Shown here: piece after piece, positions 10,356 to 20,075 of the stretch
How positions within the stretch are numbered: position 1 is the first letter of the stretch
Layout of the letters: the number at the start of each line of letters is the position of its first letter
Origin: Ruminococcus sp.
Lineage (GTDB): Bacteria > Bacillota > Clostridia > Oscillospirales > Ruminococcaceae
DNA: 64,000 nt
Direction: 5' to 3'
Assembly (NCBI GenBank): GCA_015066665.1
Contig: SVNX01000001.1
Location: forward strand, 62,001-126,000
Notes under the pieces: generated by a model
Database searches by the model: none
Seen by the model: the letters and a program-made list of their open reading frames with translations, nothing else
What the model was told of the DNA's origin: nothing
Made by a program: the position numbers and the translations under genes

Positions 10356-11036
10356 TTGTTCCGACAATTAAGAGACGATATCCGCCTTGTCAAAGAGCGT
10401 GACCCCGCGGCAAGGAATGCCTTTGAAATTCTGCTCACCTATTCGGGGCTGCATGCCATCCATCATTACAGGGTGGCGCACTGGTTTTACAAGCATAAGA
10501 TGTTTACGCTCGCCCGGATGATCTCGCAGAGCTCACGGTTTTTCACGGGGATTGAGATTCATCCCGGTGCGACGATCGGCAAGGGCTTCTTCATCGACCA
10601 CGGCATGGGTGTTGTGATTGGTGAAACCGCTGTGATCGGCGATAACTGCCTGATCTATCAGGGGGTAACGCTGGGCGGTACGGGTAAGGATAAGGGCAAA
10701 CGCCATCCTACCCTTGGCAATAATGTGATGGTCGGCTCCGGTGCCAAGGTACTCGGGCCGTTCACAGTGGGAAATAATGTGAAGATCGCTGCAAATGCGG
10801 TGGTACTCGATGCCATCCCCGATAATTGTACGGCGGTGGGCATTCCCGCACGCATCGTCCGGCGTGACGGCGTGCAGATTCAGGAGCGTCCCGTTGTGCA
10901 GGAGCTCGATCAGGTGCACATTCCCGACCCCGTTTCCATGGAGCTTTGCGCACTGCGGGCAAGGCTGGAACGGCTGGAGCAGTCCTCGCGCGGGGATGCC
11001 GGTGCTGCGGCGTCCGATCCCCCGCCGACGGCGTGA
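10356..11036 (+). CDS. cysE: Serine O-acetyltransferase
   Basis: Left-handed beta-helix hexapeptides ([33 protein letters not shown]); TTG start with aaggagg upstream. Confidence 0.92.
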   Translation: MFRQLRDDIRLVKERDPAARNAFEILLTYSGLHAIHHYRVAHWFYKHKMFTLARMISQSSRFFTGIEIHPGATIGKGFFIDHGMGVVIGETAVIGDNCLIYQGVTLGGTGKDKGKRHPTLGNNVMVGSGAKVLGPFTVGNNVKIAANAVVLDAIPDNCTAVGIPARIVRRDGVQIQERPVVQELDQVHIPDPVSMELCALRARLERLEQSSRGDAGAAASDPPPTA

Positions 11037-11102
11037 AGCCTGCGGCGGCATAGCGGCTCGCTCCTGAAAAGCAGAACAGAATCGTAAATGGAGGTAACTA
11101 TC

Positions 11103-12497
11103 ATGCAGATTTTTAACACAATGACCGGTCAGAAGGAAGAATTCAAGCCCATGGAAGAGGGCAAGGTGCGCATGTATGTATGCGGCCCGACGGTATATAA
11201 TTATATTCACATCGGCAATGCACGTCCGATCTGTGTATTCGACGTGTTCCGCCGCTATCTGCAGTACAAGGGCTTTGATGTGACCTTTGTACAGAATTAC
11301 ACCGATGTCAATGACAAGATCATCCGTCAGGGTGCCATGGAGGGCATTTCTCCCGAGGCCTGTGCGGAAAAATACATTGCGGAATATGAGAAGGATGCAA
11401 AGGGTCTGAACGTGATGCCCGCCACCATTCATCCGAAGGTTTCCCTGTATATGGACAAAATCATTGCATTCATCCAGAAGCTGGTGGACAATGGCTATGC
11501 CTATGCGGTGGAGGGTGATGTCTACTACAGAACCCGCAAGTTCAACGGCTACGGCAAGCTTTCCGGTCAGTCCCTGGACGATCTGAATGCCGGTGCACGA
11601 GTGGAGATCAACGATATCAAGGAGGATCCGCTGGATTTTGCACTCTGGAAGGGCTGCACGACTGAGGAGCAGCACTGGGATTCTCCGTGGGGTCCGGGTC
11701 GTCCGGGCTGGCACATTGAGTGCTCGGCCATGGCGAAGGACTGCCTTGGCGACACGATCGACCTGCACTGCGGCGGCCGTGATCTGGTTTTCCCGCATCA
11801 TGAGAATGAGATTGCACAGTCCGAGGCGGCCAATGGTGTCCCCTTCTCCAACTACTGGATGCACAATGGTCACATCAATGTGGATCACAAGAAGATGTCC
11901 AAGTCCGAGGGTAATTTCTTCCTGACCCGTGATGTGGCTGCAAAGTATGGCTATGAGGTGATTCGTTACCTGATGATTCAGGCGCAGTACCGTGCCCCGA
12001 TGAACTACACAACCGAGCTTCTGGATGCCTGCAAGGCATCTCTGGACAGACTGTACCAGTGCCGTGACACGGTGAAGCGTGCGGCAGCAGCGGCTTCTGA
12101 CGGCACGATTGCTGCATCTGCACAGGAGGCTTTTGACAAGTACCGTGCGCAGTTTGAGGCAGCACTGGAGGATGATCTGAACACAGCGGATGCACTGACG
12201 GCTGTATTTGAGCTGGTGCGTGAGCTGAACATCATGGCAGCGGATGCATCGGTATCGAAGCAGCAGCTGGAGGCAGGCAGCAAGGTCTTTGAGGATCTGA
12301 CGGCTGTACTGGGTCTTCTGTACGAGCGTACAGAAGACGATGCGGTACCGGCTGAGGTCATGGCACTGGTAGAGAAGCGTGCAGAGGCAAGAAAGGCAAA
12401 GGATTTTGCGCTGGCCGATCAGATTCGTGATGAGATTGCGGCACTGGGTTATTCGGTAAGAGAGACCAGACAGGGTCTGGAGATCAAGAAGCTGTAA
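11103..12497 (+). CDS. cysS: Cysteinyl-tRNA synthetase
   Basis: YVCGPTVYNYIHIGNARP (HIGH-like), KKMSKS motif. Confidence 0.97.
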   Translation: MQIFNTMTGQKEEFKPMEEGKVRMYVCGPTVYNYIHIGNARPICVFDVFRRYLQYKGFDVTFVQNYTDVNDKIIRQGAMEGISPEACAEKYIAEYEKDAKGLNVMPATIHPKVSLYMDKIIAFIQKLVDNGYAYAVEGDVYYRTRKFNGYGKLSGQSLDDLNAGARVEINDIKEDPLDFALWKGCTTEEQHWDSPWGPGRPGWHIECSAMAKDCLGDTIDLHCGGRDLVFPHHENEIAQSEAANGVPFSNYWMHNGHINVDHKKMSKSEGNFFLTRDVAAKYGYEVIRYLMIQAQYRAPMNYTTELLDACKASLDRLYQCRDTVKRAAAAASDGTIAASAQEAFDKYRAQFEAALEDDLNTADALTAVFELVRELNIMAADASVSKQQLEAGSKVFEDLTAVLGLLYERTEDDAVPAEVMALVEKRAEARKAKDFALADQIRDEIAALGYSVRETRQGLEIKKL

Positions 12498-12504
12498 TGG
12501 ATGA

Positions 12505-12650
12505 AAAGGCGATAGCCTTTGCCGGAGCCGGTGCGGAGCACCGGCTCAAACGCCCCCCTCCCCTGTGGGGAGGGGGGGAGGGGGGGAAGGGCAAGCCCTG
12601 CGGGAATGGGATGCAGCGCATCCCATGAGTAAAGGGCCCTGCCGCAGCAC
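12505..12650 (+). repeat. GC-rich intergenic hairpin module directly after the cysS stop
   Basis: aaaggcgatagcctttgccggagccggtgcggagcaccggctc...cccccctcccctgtggggaggggg. Confidence 0.7.
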
Positions 12651-12693
12651 CCTCATTTTTCTGCATTCCCTTAAAAAATACAAGGAGGCCGCC

Positions 12694-13515
12694 ATGCATA
12701 AAAAAAGCAAAGCCCTGTCCAGACTGGGCATTTTTTTGATTTTTACTTCCATCATCAGTTTCATCGTTTTCTATCTTGTGGTCATGATCTCTCAGGAGAA
12801 TTACAGCTATGTCGATGTCGATACCCTTGAGCTTGTCCAGACACAGGAGATCGAACAGGGTGCACCGATCGCCATCATCCGCACGACCGCCGGCGAAATG
12901 CGTGCCGTGCTCTATCCCGAGCAGGCACCCAAGACCGTTGAGAGCTTCATCGCTCTTGCCGAATCCGGCTACTATAACGATTCCTATGTCTTCGAACAGA
13001 AGGCCGATGTCTATTTTGCCGCAGGCAGCCCCAATCCCGATGGCTCCCTCGGTGATCAGGGCAAGGAGGAATATGAGAAGATCCCCAGAGAGCTTCATCA
13101 GAACCTTTGGCCGTTCAAGGGTGCACTCTGCGTGATGAATACCACTGTTGAGGGCGGCTTCTTTGACCGGCTTTTCGGCGATTCTACCTACTATACCGGC
13201 TCTCGCTTCATGGTGATCGGATCAATGGATTTTGAGGATGAGGCATTCGTGACGGAATTCCGTGAGGCCTCCGGCAGTGAGCTGATCGCCGATGCTTTCA
13301 TTGAGCGGGGCGGTGTGCCCAATTTCTCACAGCAGCAGGCTGTCTTTGGTCAGGTCTATGCCGGATTTGATGTGCTTGATGCGCTTCTGGCTGCCGAAGT
13401 GGAGGAAACAACCAATGCCGGCGGCTATACGCCCCCCGTGGAAGAGTGTCGGATTCTTGAGATTTCCATTGGTTCGTACAGCGAGGAAGACGCCGCAATG
13501 AACGAATTGCCGTGA
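12694..13515 (+). CDS. Membrane-anchored cyclophilin-type peptidyl-prolyl isomerase
   Basis: N-terminal TM helix; IRTTAGEMRAVLYPEQAPKTVESFIALAESGYYND...FGQVYAGFDVLDALL. Confidence 0.85.
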   Translation: MHKKSKALSRLGIFLIFTSIISFIVFYLVVMISQENYSYVDVDTLELVQTQEIEQGAPIAIIRTTAGEMRAVLYPEQAPKTVESFIALAESGYYNDSYVFEQKADVYFAAGSPNPDGSLGDQGKEEYEKIPRELHQNLWPFKGALCVMNTTVEGGFFDRLFGDSTYYTGSRFMVIGSMDFEDEAFVTEFREASGSELIADAFIERGGVPNFSQQQAVFGQVYAGFDVLDALLAAEVEETTNAGGYTPPVEECRILEISIGSYSEEDAAMNELP

Positions 13516-13720
13516 TTTTTCACAAGGATTGCGCGATTGAAGTCAGGTTTATCATCATAAGTTCTAAATGATGGAAAGAAATTGATGATTTCTCTTTACA
13601 AAATACGGAGAATGCGGTATAATAAGCTTTGTGGGGCTCATTGCGCCCAAATTATGTGTCTGACTTTTGATGCAATTCAGGGCATCATACTATATAGGAT
13701 ATGTGTGAAAGAGGAATCGT

Positions 13721-14482
13721 ATGAAGAAACGAATTTTTGCGGCATGCATCAGTGCAATGATGCTGTGTGCAGGACTTTCCGGCTGCGGCAAGGAGCTGCA
13801 GATTGAAGAGAAGCCCGTGCTCAATTTTACCGCACCCGCTGAGGGTGAGGAGATCGTGGTCATCCATGTGCGTGACCGCGGCGATATCAAGATCAAGCTC
13901 TTTGCTGACGTACTGCCCGAGGCTTGTGAGAATTTCACAACACTGGCAAGCAGGGATTACTACAACGAGCTGATTTTCCATCGTGTTATCAACAACTTCA
14001 TGATTCAGGGCGGCGACCCCACGGGCACCGGCCGCGGCGGCGAGAGCTGCTGGGGCGGTAAGTTCAACGGCGGCGTGAGCGATCAGCTCTGCAATTTTGC
14101 AGGTGCGCTCTGCTATGCCAACAGTGCCGGCCCCTCTACCGACGGCAGCCAGTTCTACATTGTGACAGGTACTGTGCCGACGGCTGAGGATCTGAAGTAT
14201 TATGAAGAGGAATATGACCAGAACCCGCAGGTGACCTATGATATCAACTTCACTAAGGAAGCGGAGGAGATTTATCAGAAGGTCGGCGGTGCGCCCCATC
14301 TCGACGGCGGTTATACCGTATTCGGTCAGGTGTTCGAGGGTCTGGACATTGTATTTGACATTGCCGCTGTGGCAACGGATGGCAATAACAAGCCCCTGGA
14401 TGCTGTGTACATCGAGAGTGTGACAGTGGAGAAGTATGATGGCAGCGAGCTGCGCTGGTATCTTGAGGATTATGCAGAGTAA
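13721..14482 (+). CDS. Cyclophilin-type peptidyl-prolyl isomerase lipoprotein
   Basis: Lipobox LSGCG; FHRVINNFMIQGGDPTGTGRGG...GPSTDGSQFYI...FGQVFEGLDIV. Confidence 0.93.
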   Translation: MKKRIFAACISAMMLCAGLSGCGKELQIEEKPVLNFTAPAEGEEIVVIHVRDRGDIKIKLFADVLPEACENFTTLASRDYYNELIFHRVINNFMIQGGDPTGTGRGGESCWGGKFNGGVSDQLCNFAGALCYANSAGPSTDGSQFYIVTGTVPTAEDLKYYEEEYDQNPQVTYDINFTKEAEEIYQKVGGAPHLDGGYTVFGQVFEGLDIVFDIAAVATDGNNKPLDAVYIESVTVEKYDGSELRWYLEDYAE

Positions 14483-14524
14483 GGCAGCAAAGAGAGAGAG
14501 CTGCGCTTGTAAGGAGAGAATGAC

Positions 14525-15808
14525 GTGGATAAATATGTAATCAGGGGCGGTAATCCCCTGCACGGAGATATCTTAGTAAGCGGTGCCAAGAATGCTGCGG
14601 TTGCCATCATTCCGGCTGCACTGCTCTGTGATGAGGAATGTATCATCGAGAACGTTCCGAATATCAGCGATGTTTCTATCTGCCTGCGCATCCTGTATGA
14701 GCTGGGCGCACAGGTGGATATGCTCAAGAAGGATACCTACCGCATTTCCTGCAAGGGTGTGCGGAGTTTCAATGTACCCTATGAAAGTGCAAAGCAGATG
14801 CGTGCATCCTATTATTTTCTGGGTGCGCTGCTTGGTAAATTCGGCAAGGCAAGAGTTTCCATGCCCGGCGGATGTCCTCTGGGTGACAGACCGATTGACC
14901 AGCACATCAAGGCATTCAATGCACTGGGTGCAAGACACTGCAATGATCATGGCATGATCGATCTGGCAGCGGACAAGCTCCGCGGCAATCAGATCTATTT
15001 TGACGTGGTGACGGTGGGTGCGACAATGAATGCGATGCTGGCGGCTGTCAAGGCTGAGGGTCTGACCATCATCGAGAATGCAGCCAAGGAGCCGCACATA
15101 GTAGATCTGGCGAATTTCCTGAATTCCATGGGTGCGGACATCATGGGTGCGGGCACGGATGTGATCAAGATCCGTGGTGTGAAGTATCTGCACAGCACAA
15201 CATACGCTGTGATTCCCGATCAGATCGAGGCCGGTACCTTCATGGTGGCAGCAGCGGCTACGGGCGGCGATGTAATGGTTCGTGGTGTCATTCCGAAGCA
15301 TCTTGAGCCGATCACAAAGAAGATGAAGAAGATCGGTGTGAATATTGAAGAGTTTGACGATGCAGTCAGAGTCTGGGTGGATGGCCCTCTTGTGAAGACG
15401 AGCATCAAGACACAGCCCCATCCCGGCTTCCCGACGGATATGCAGCCCCAGATGGCGACCCTGCTGACACTTGCGGAGGGCACGAGCATTGTGACGGAGG
15501 GCGTCTGGGAACAGCGTTTCCGTTATGTGGATGAGCTGCGCCGCATGGGTGCGGACATTTCTGTGGACGGCAAGGTAGCAGTTATTGCGGGTACCGGCAA
15601 GCTCATGGGTGCGCCTGTGAAGGCATGTGACCTGAGAGCGGGTGCGGCACTTGTGATTGCGGGTCTGGCGGCACAGGGTGTCACTGAGATTGAGGATATT
15701 CATCATATTGAGCGCGGTTACGGCGATATTGAGGAGAAGCTCCGCGGTATCGGCGGCTGCATTGAGAAGGTATCCTCGCCTTCTGTCAGAGTAAAGAAGG
15801 CACTGTAA
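14525..15808 (+). CDS. murA: UDP-N-acetylglucosamine 1-carboxyvinyltransferase
   Basis: GGNPLHGDILVSGAKNAAVAIIPAALL; full-length EPSP-synthase-like fold; GTG start. Confidence 0.95.
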   Translation: MDKYVIRGGNPLHGDILVSGAKNAAVAIIPAALLCDEECIIENVPNISDVSICLRILYELGAQVDMLKKDTYRISCKGVRSFNVPYESAKQMRASYYFLGALLGKFGKARVSMPGGCPLGDRPIDQHIKAFNALGARHCNDHGMIDLAADKLRGNQIYFDVVTVGATMNAMLAAVKAEGLTIIENAAKEPHIVDLANFLNSMGADIMGAGTDVIKIRGVKYLHSTTYAVIPDQIEAGTFMVAAAATGGDVMVRGVIPKHLEPITKKMKKIGVNIEEFDDAVRVWVDGPLVKTSIKTQPHPGFPTDMQPQMATLLTLAEGTSIVTEGVWEQRFRYVDELRRMGADISVDGKVAVIAGTGKLMGAPVKACDLRAGAALVIAGLAAQGVTEIEDIHHIERGYGDIEEKLRGIGGCIEKVSSPSVRVKKAL

Positions 15809-15848
15809 TATTGAGGTGTGAGCCTGCCTGCATGATGCGGGCGGGCTT

Positions 15849-16035
15849 TTTTTGTGGGGGTGGGGCGTCTGCACTCACCCAAGGCGCTGCCTTGGGATCC
15901 TGCAGGCGCTTGCCCCTCACCCCCCTGCCCCCTCTCCCCAGCGGGGAGAGGGGGGGTAAGGCCGGGGCTTCGCCCCGGCACCCCGCTGGGGGACGAGCTG
16001 ACGCCGTCCCCCAGCCCCTCGACGCCCTGCTTGGG
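15849..16035 (+). repeat. Composite GC-rich repeat module (second copy at 19146-19328)
   Basis: ctgcactcacccaaggcgctgccttgggatcctgcaggcgcttgcccctcacccccctgcc...ggggcttcgccccggc...gggggacgagctgacgccgtcccccag; near-identical to 19146-19328. Confidence 0.9.
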
Positions 16036-16038
16036 GGT

Positions 16039-16507
16039 GAATCGGCTTAAATCCTGTGCCGATATACCCGCTCACTTCGGGCAGAATCCTGCCTCGGCTC
16101 GGGGCGCATCGGCTTAAATCCAGTGCCGGTATACCCGCTCGCCTCGGGCAGAATCCCGACTTGTCTCGGGGCGCATCGGCTTAAATCCAGTGCCGGTATA
16201 CCCGCTCGCCTCGGGCAGAATCCCGACTTGTCTCGGGGCGCATCGGCTTAAATCCTATGCCGATATACCCGCTCGCCTCGGGCAGAATCCTGACTCGGTT
16301 CGGGGCGCATCGGCTTAAATCCTATGCCGATATACCCGCTCACCTCGGGCAGAATCCTGCCTCGGTTCGGGGCACATCGGCTTACATCCTGTGCCGATAT
16401 ACCCGCTCGCCTCGGGCAGAATCCTGACTCGGTTCGGGGCGCATCGGCTCAAATCCTGTGCCGATGTACCCGCTCGCCTCGGGCAGAATCCCGACTCGGC
16501 TCGGGGC
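16039..16507 (+). repeat. Seven tandem copies of a 67-bp unit
   Basis: Units begin at 16039, 16106, 16173, 16240, 16307, 16374 and 16441; consensus gcatcggcttaaatccnntgccgatatacccgctcgcctcgggcagaatcctgactcggttcggggc. Confidence 0.97.
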
Positions 16508-16682
16508 ATGTGCTTTGGGAAAGCATATGGAAATTGCCCCCACCCCCTGACCCCCTCCCCGTGGGGAGGGGGAAATAAGAGGGGGGCTTCGCCCCCCTTC
16601 CCCGCCTGGGGGCAACGTTTCGCTCGCCCCCAGACCCCAGAGGGGACTTAAAGGACAGAATCCTGACTCGGCTCGGGGCATG
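16508..16682 (+). repeat. ~170-bp linker module of the composite repeat family
   Basis: catgtgctttgggaaagcatatggaaattgcccccaccccctgacc...; repeated at 19530-19701 and partly at 19836-19990 and 22843-22985. Confidence 0.9.
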
Positions 16683-16733
16683 TCTCCAATATCAAAAAAA
16701 CTAACCCTGAATGCTATGATCGGAGAGTGAAAT

Positions 16734-17519
16734 ATGGCGAAATTTTATCCCTTATTCAGTTCCAGCAGTGCCAATGCATCCTATATCGGCGGGAGAAATG
16801 CCGGTGTGCTTGTGGATGCGGGCGCAAGCTGTAAGAAAATTCTTGAGGCACTCTCCTGCAATGGCCTGCAGCCGCAGTGCATTCAGGGCATCTGCATCAC
16901 ACATACCCACTCCGATCACATCAAGGGGCTGCGTGTGCTCGCCGGTAAGCTCCGTGTGCCGGTTTATGGCTCGCAGAAAACCCTTGAAACCCTCACACAG
17001 GCAGGACATATTCCTGCGGGAGTGGATGTCATTCCGATCGATACCCGTGCCATTGCCTGCGGGGACTGTGAGATCACTGCGTTTCCCACGATGCATGATG
17101 CACCGGGCAGCTGCGGCTATCGGATTCACACGGCGGATGACAAATTCTGTGCGGTCTGCACGGATCTGGGTGTGGTGACACCCGAGGTGATGCAGGCACT
17201 GGAGGGCTGTGACATGGTTCTGCTTGAATCGAATTACGACCCAGCCATGCTGCAAAACGGCCCCTATCCGCCCGAGCTGAAGCGGCGGATTGCTTCGGAA
17301 TTCGGTCATTTATCGAATCATGAGAGTGCATGGCTTGCGGCACAGCTTGTGCAGCGGGGCACGACACGGCTGCTGCTGGGGCATCTGAGTCCGCACAACA
17401 ACACGCCGGAAAAGGCATCCGAGGCGGCATTCCAGGGGCTGCAGGATTTTACACATGGAATGGACTATTTACTTGGCATTGCGCCGGTGGAGACACAGGG
17501 AGGAGCGGTGATTTTCTGA
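16734..17519 (+). CDS. MBL-fold metallohydrolase, YycJ/WalJ-like
   Basis: SSSANASYIGG...LVDAGASCKKI...ITHTHSDHIKGL...AFPTMHDAPGSCGYRI...LGHLSPHNN. Confidence 0.88.
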   Translation: MAKFYPLFSSSSANASYIGGRNAGVLVDAGASCKKILEALSCNGLQPQCIQGICITHTHSDHIKGLRVLAGKLRVPVYGSQKTLETLTQAGHIPAGVDVIPIDTRAIACGDCEITAFPTMHDAPGSCGYRIHTADDKFCAVCTDLGVVTPEVMQALEGCDMVLLESNYDPAMLQNGPYPPELKRRIASEFGHLSNHESAWLAAQLVQRGTTRLLLGHLSPHNNTPEKASEAAFQGLQDFTHGMDYLLGIAPVETQGGAVIF

Positions 17520-17992
17520 TGCTGGTACAGCTTTTGACGGTAGGAAAGCAGAAGGAGCCGCATCTTCTGGCGGCGCAGGATGTTTATATGAAGCGGTTGA
17601 CGCCGTTCTGCAAGTTTGAATTCACGCAGCTGCCGGCGGTACGGCTTTCGGACAAGCCTTCGGAAAAGGAGATTCAGGCGGCACTGGAGCAGGAAGCAGC
17701 GGCCATTCGCAAGGCGGCGAAGGGCACACTGATTGCGATGTGCATTGAGGGGAAGCAGATGTCGAGTGAGGGCTTTGCTTCGCTCATGACACGGGAGCTG
17801 CCGATGCGGGGCAGTGCGGTGACCTTTGTGATCGGCAGTTCGTTCGGGCTTTCGGAGGGCATCAAGAAGGAGGCATTCCGGCGGCTTTCGATGTCGGAAA
17901 TGACGTTCCCGCATGCGCTGGCGGCGGTGATGCTGATGGAGCAGGTGTACAGGGCGTATCAGATCGAGAAGAATAGTGGGTATCATAAATGA
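17519..17992 (+). CDS. rlmH: 23S rRNA (pseudouridine1915-N3)-methyltransferase
   Basis: VTFVIGSSFGLSEGIKKEAFRRLSMSEMTFPHALAAVMLMEQVYRAYQI...YHK. Confidence 0.95.
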   Translation: MLVQLLTVGKQKEPHLLAAQDVYMKRLTPFCKFEFTQLPAVRLSDKPSEKEIQAALEQEAAAIRKAAKGTLIAMCIEGKQMSSEGFASLMTRELPMRGSAVTFVIGSSFGLSEGIKKEAFRRLSMSEMTFPHALAAVMLMEQVYRAYQIEKNSGYHK

Positions 17993-18120
17993 GGGGTGTC
18001 CCCTCACCCCCCCAGCCCCCCTCTCCCCAGCGGGGAGAGGGGGGAGTAGAGAGGGGGGCTTCGCCCCCCTCCCCCGACTGGGGGACGAGCTTCGCCGTCC
18101 CCCAGACCCCCGATTGTGGC
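17993..18120 (+). repeat. GC-rich hairpin module abutting the rlmH stop
   Basis: ccagcggggagaggggggagtagagaggggggcttcgcccccct...gggggacgagcttcgccgtcccccag. Confidence 0.85.
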
Positions 18121-18130
18121 ATAGGGATGA

Positions 18131-18360
18131 GCTGCCGTCCTGATTGTGGCAGAGGGCGGCAAGTCTGCCATACCCGAATGCAGCAAAGGGGGCGATTCTG
18201 CCGTATCCGACTGTGGTGAAGGGATGTTCTGCCGCACTCGATTGTGGCGAAGGGATGGTCTGCCGTATCCGACTGTGGTGAAGGGATGGTCTGCTGCACT
18301 CGATTGTGGTGAAGGGGGATGATCTGTCGGCCCTGACTGTGGAAAAGGGCGGAAAGCCTG
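18131..18360 (+). repeat. 31-34-bp tandem repeat array, about seven units
   Basis: Core units aligned at 18197, 18228, 18259 and 18290 (exactly 31 bp); consensus tctgccgyaytcgactgtggtgaagggatgg; degenerate flanking units spaced 33-34 bp. Confidence 0.93.
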
Positions 18361-18511
18361 CCAATTTTCCAGTGGATGCAAAAGGTATTGGACTTTGGCG
18401 GGGCAGGTCGGTTCCCTATGGGGAATGTACTGTGGAAAACCCATCTTCCCTTGGATTCGATTGGTTTTTGAAATTGAATGAAATGATTGATGATATCAGG
18501 AGGTAATGATT

Positions 18512-19150
18512 ATGGCAAAAGCAATGACGATGAGCTATGAGGCCGGCGAGAATTTATACATCAATGTGACCAATCGCTGCCCCTGTGCGTGCACATTCTG
18601 TATCCGCAACAATGGTGACGGTGCCTATGGCTCCGATCCGCTCTGGCTGGAGCATGAGCCTTCTATGGAGGAAATGCAGGCAGATCTTGCAAAACGTGAC
18701 ATGTCGAAATACAAGGACATTGTGTTCTGCGGTTATGGTGAGCCGCTTATGCGGCTGGATTATGTCTGTGCGCTGGCAGCCTGGCTGCGTGAGACATATC
18801 CGGGCATTCGCCTGCGTCTGAACACCAATGGTTTGGCGGATCTCTACAATGCGGAGGAAGCCTCTGCGGAGGGTACTTCTGCGGCAGCGCGTACGGCGCC
18901 CTTATTTGACAAGATTTCCATCAGTCTCAATGGCGGTACAACGGAGGTTTACAACCGTGTGACCCGTCCCCGCGGCGGCGGTGAGGCCCCCTATGAGACG
19001 ATGCTGCGCTATGCCGAGACCTGCAAGGCACTGGGTACGGATGTGATGTTCACTGTTGTGGATGTGATCAGCCCCGAGGAGATTGCACAGGCACAGGCAA
19101 AGGCGGATGCGGTTGGTATTCCGCTTGATGTAAGAGAATATGTGGGGTAA
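18512..19150 (+). CDS. Radical SAM protein, TatD-associated-type
   Basis: CX3CX2C-type cluster motif in VTNRCPCACTFCIRNNGDGAYGSDPLWLEHEPS; FCGYGEPLMRLD; no tatD in the window. Confidence 0.85.
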   Translation: MAKAMTMSYEAGENLYINVTNRCPCACTFCIRNNGDGAYGSDPLWLEHEPSMEEMQADLAKRDMSKYKDIVFCGYGEPLMRLDYVCALAAWLRETYPGIRLRLNTNGLADLYNAEEASAEGTSAAARTAPLFDKISISLNGGTTEVYNRVTRPRGGGEAPYETMLRYAETCKALGTDVMFTVVDVISPEEIAQAQAKADAVGIPLDVREYVG

Positions 19151-19328
19151 GGGGGCGCCTGCACTCACCCAGGGCGCTGCCCTGGGATCCTGCAGACGCT
19201 TGCCCCTCACCCCCCTGCCCCCCTCTCCCCAGCAGGGAGAGGGGGGTAAGTCCGGGGCTTCGCCCCGGCGCCCCGCTGGGGGACGAGCTGACGCCGTCCC
19301 CCAGACCCCCGATGGCCTGACTGGGGGC
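19146..19328 (+). repeat. Second copy of the composite GC-rich module at the radical SAM gene 3' end
   Basis: Near-identical to 15849-16035; begins at the stop codon. Confidence 0.9.
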
Positions 19329-19529
19329 GCATCGGCTTAAATCCAGTGCCGATGTACCCGCTCACCTCGGGCAGAATCCCGACTCGGTTCGGGGCGCATC
19401 GGCTTAAATCATGTGCCGATGTACCCGCTTACCTCGGGCAGAATCCCGACTCGGCTCGGGGCACATCGGCTTAAATCCAGTGCCGATATACCCGCTCGCC
19501 TCGGGCAGAATCCTGCCTCGGTTCGGGGC
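19329..19529 (+). repeat. Three more copies of the 67-bp unit
   Basis: Units at 19329, 19396 and 19463. Confidence 0.95.
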
Positions 19530-19701
19530 ATGTGCTTTGGGAAAGCATATGGAAACTGCCCCCACCCCCTGACCCCCTCCCCGTGGGGAGGGGGAAATAA
19601 GAGGGGGGCTTCGCCCCCCTTCCCCGCCTGGGGGCAACGCTTCGCTCGCCCCCAGACTCCAGAGGTGACTTGAAGGGCGGAAGCTTGCCTCGGTTCGGGG
19701 T
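19530..19701 (+). repeat. Second copy of the ~170-bp linker module
   Basis: catgtgctttgggaaagcatatggaaactgcccccaccccctgacc, as at 16508. Confidence 0.92.
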
Positions 19702-19835
19702 GCATCGGCTCAAATCCTGTGCCGATGTACCCGCTTGCCTCGGGCAGAATCCTGACTCGTCTCGGGGCGCATCGGCTCGAATCTTATGCCGATGTACCCG
19801 CTCGCCTCGGGCAGAATCCTGACTCGGTTCGGGGC
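19702..19835 (+). repeat. Two more copies of the 67-bp unit
   Basis: Units at 19702 and 19769. Confidence 0.93.
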
Positions 19836-19990
19836 ATGTGCTTTGGGAAAGCATATGGAAACTGCCCCCACCCCCTGACCCCCTCCCCGTGGGGAGGGGG
19901 AATTGAAGTCGTGGCCTGCTGCCCCGACGCCCTGCTTAGGGGGCAACGCTTCGCTCGCCCCCGGACCCCAGAGGGAGCTTGAAGGGCGGA
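19836..19990 (+). repeat. Third, diverged copy of the linker module
   Basis: catgtgctttgggaaagcatatggaaactgcccccacccc...ggggaattgaagtcgtggcctgc. Confidence 0.85.
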
Positions 19991-20075
19991 CTTCAAGCTC
20001 AGGATATCGTTCCACGGAGTGAGGGGAAATGCTTCGCTCATGGCTCTGATTTTTTCGAAAAAAATAACTGATTTG

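Noticed and set aside
16039-16507. 67-bp array considered as CRISPR
   Set aside because: Direct head-to-tail repeats with no variable spacers, and no cas genes in the window. The same applies to the 31-bp (18131-18360) and 86-bp arrays.
15811-16681. Short ORFs in both strands over the composite repeats (e.g. MPIYPLTSGRI...)
   Set aside because: Frame rotates every 67 bp; products are repeat artefacts.
17465-18364. Minus-strand ORFs over rlmH and the 31-bp repeats
   Set aside because: Overlap well-supported rlmH; translation is low-complexity repeat sequence.
18512-19150. TatD-linked radical SAM gene considered as part of a RiPP cluster
   Set aside because: No precursor-peptide-like ORF, transporter or second maturase next to it; flanks are repeats and rlmH.
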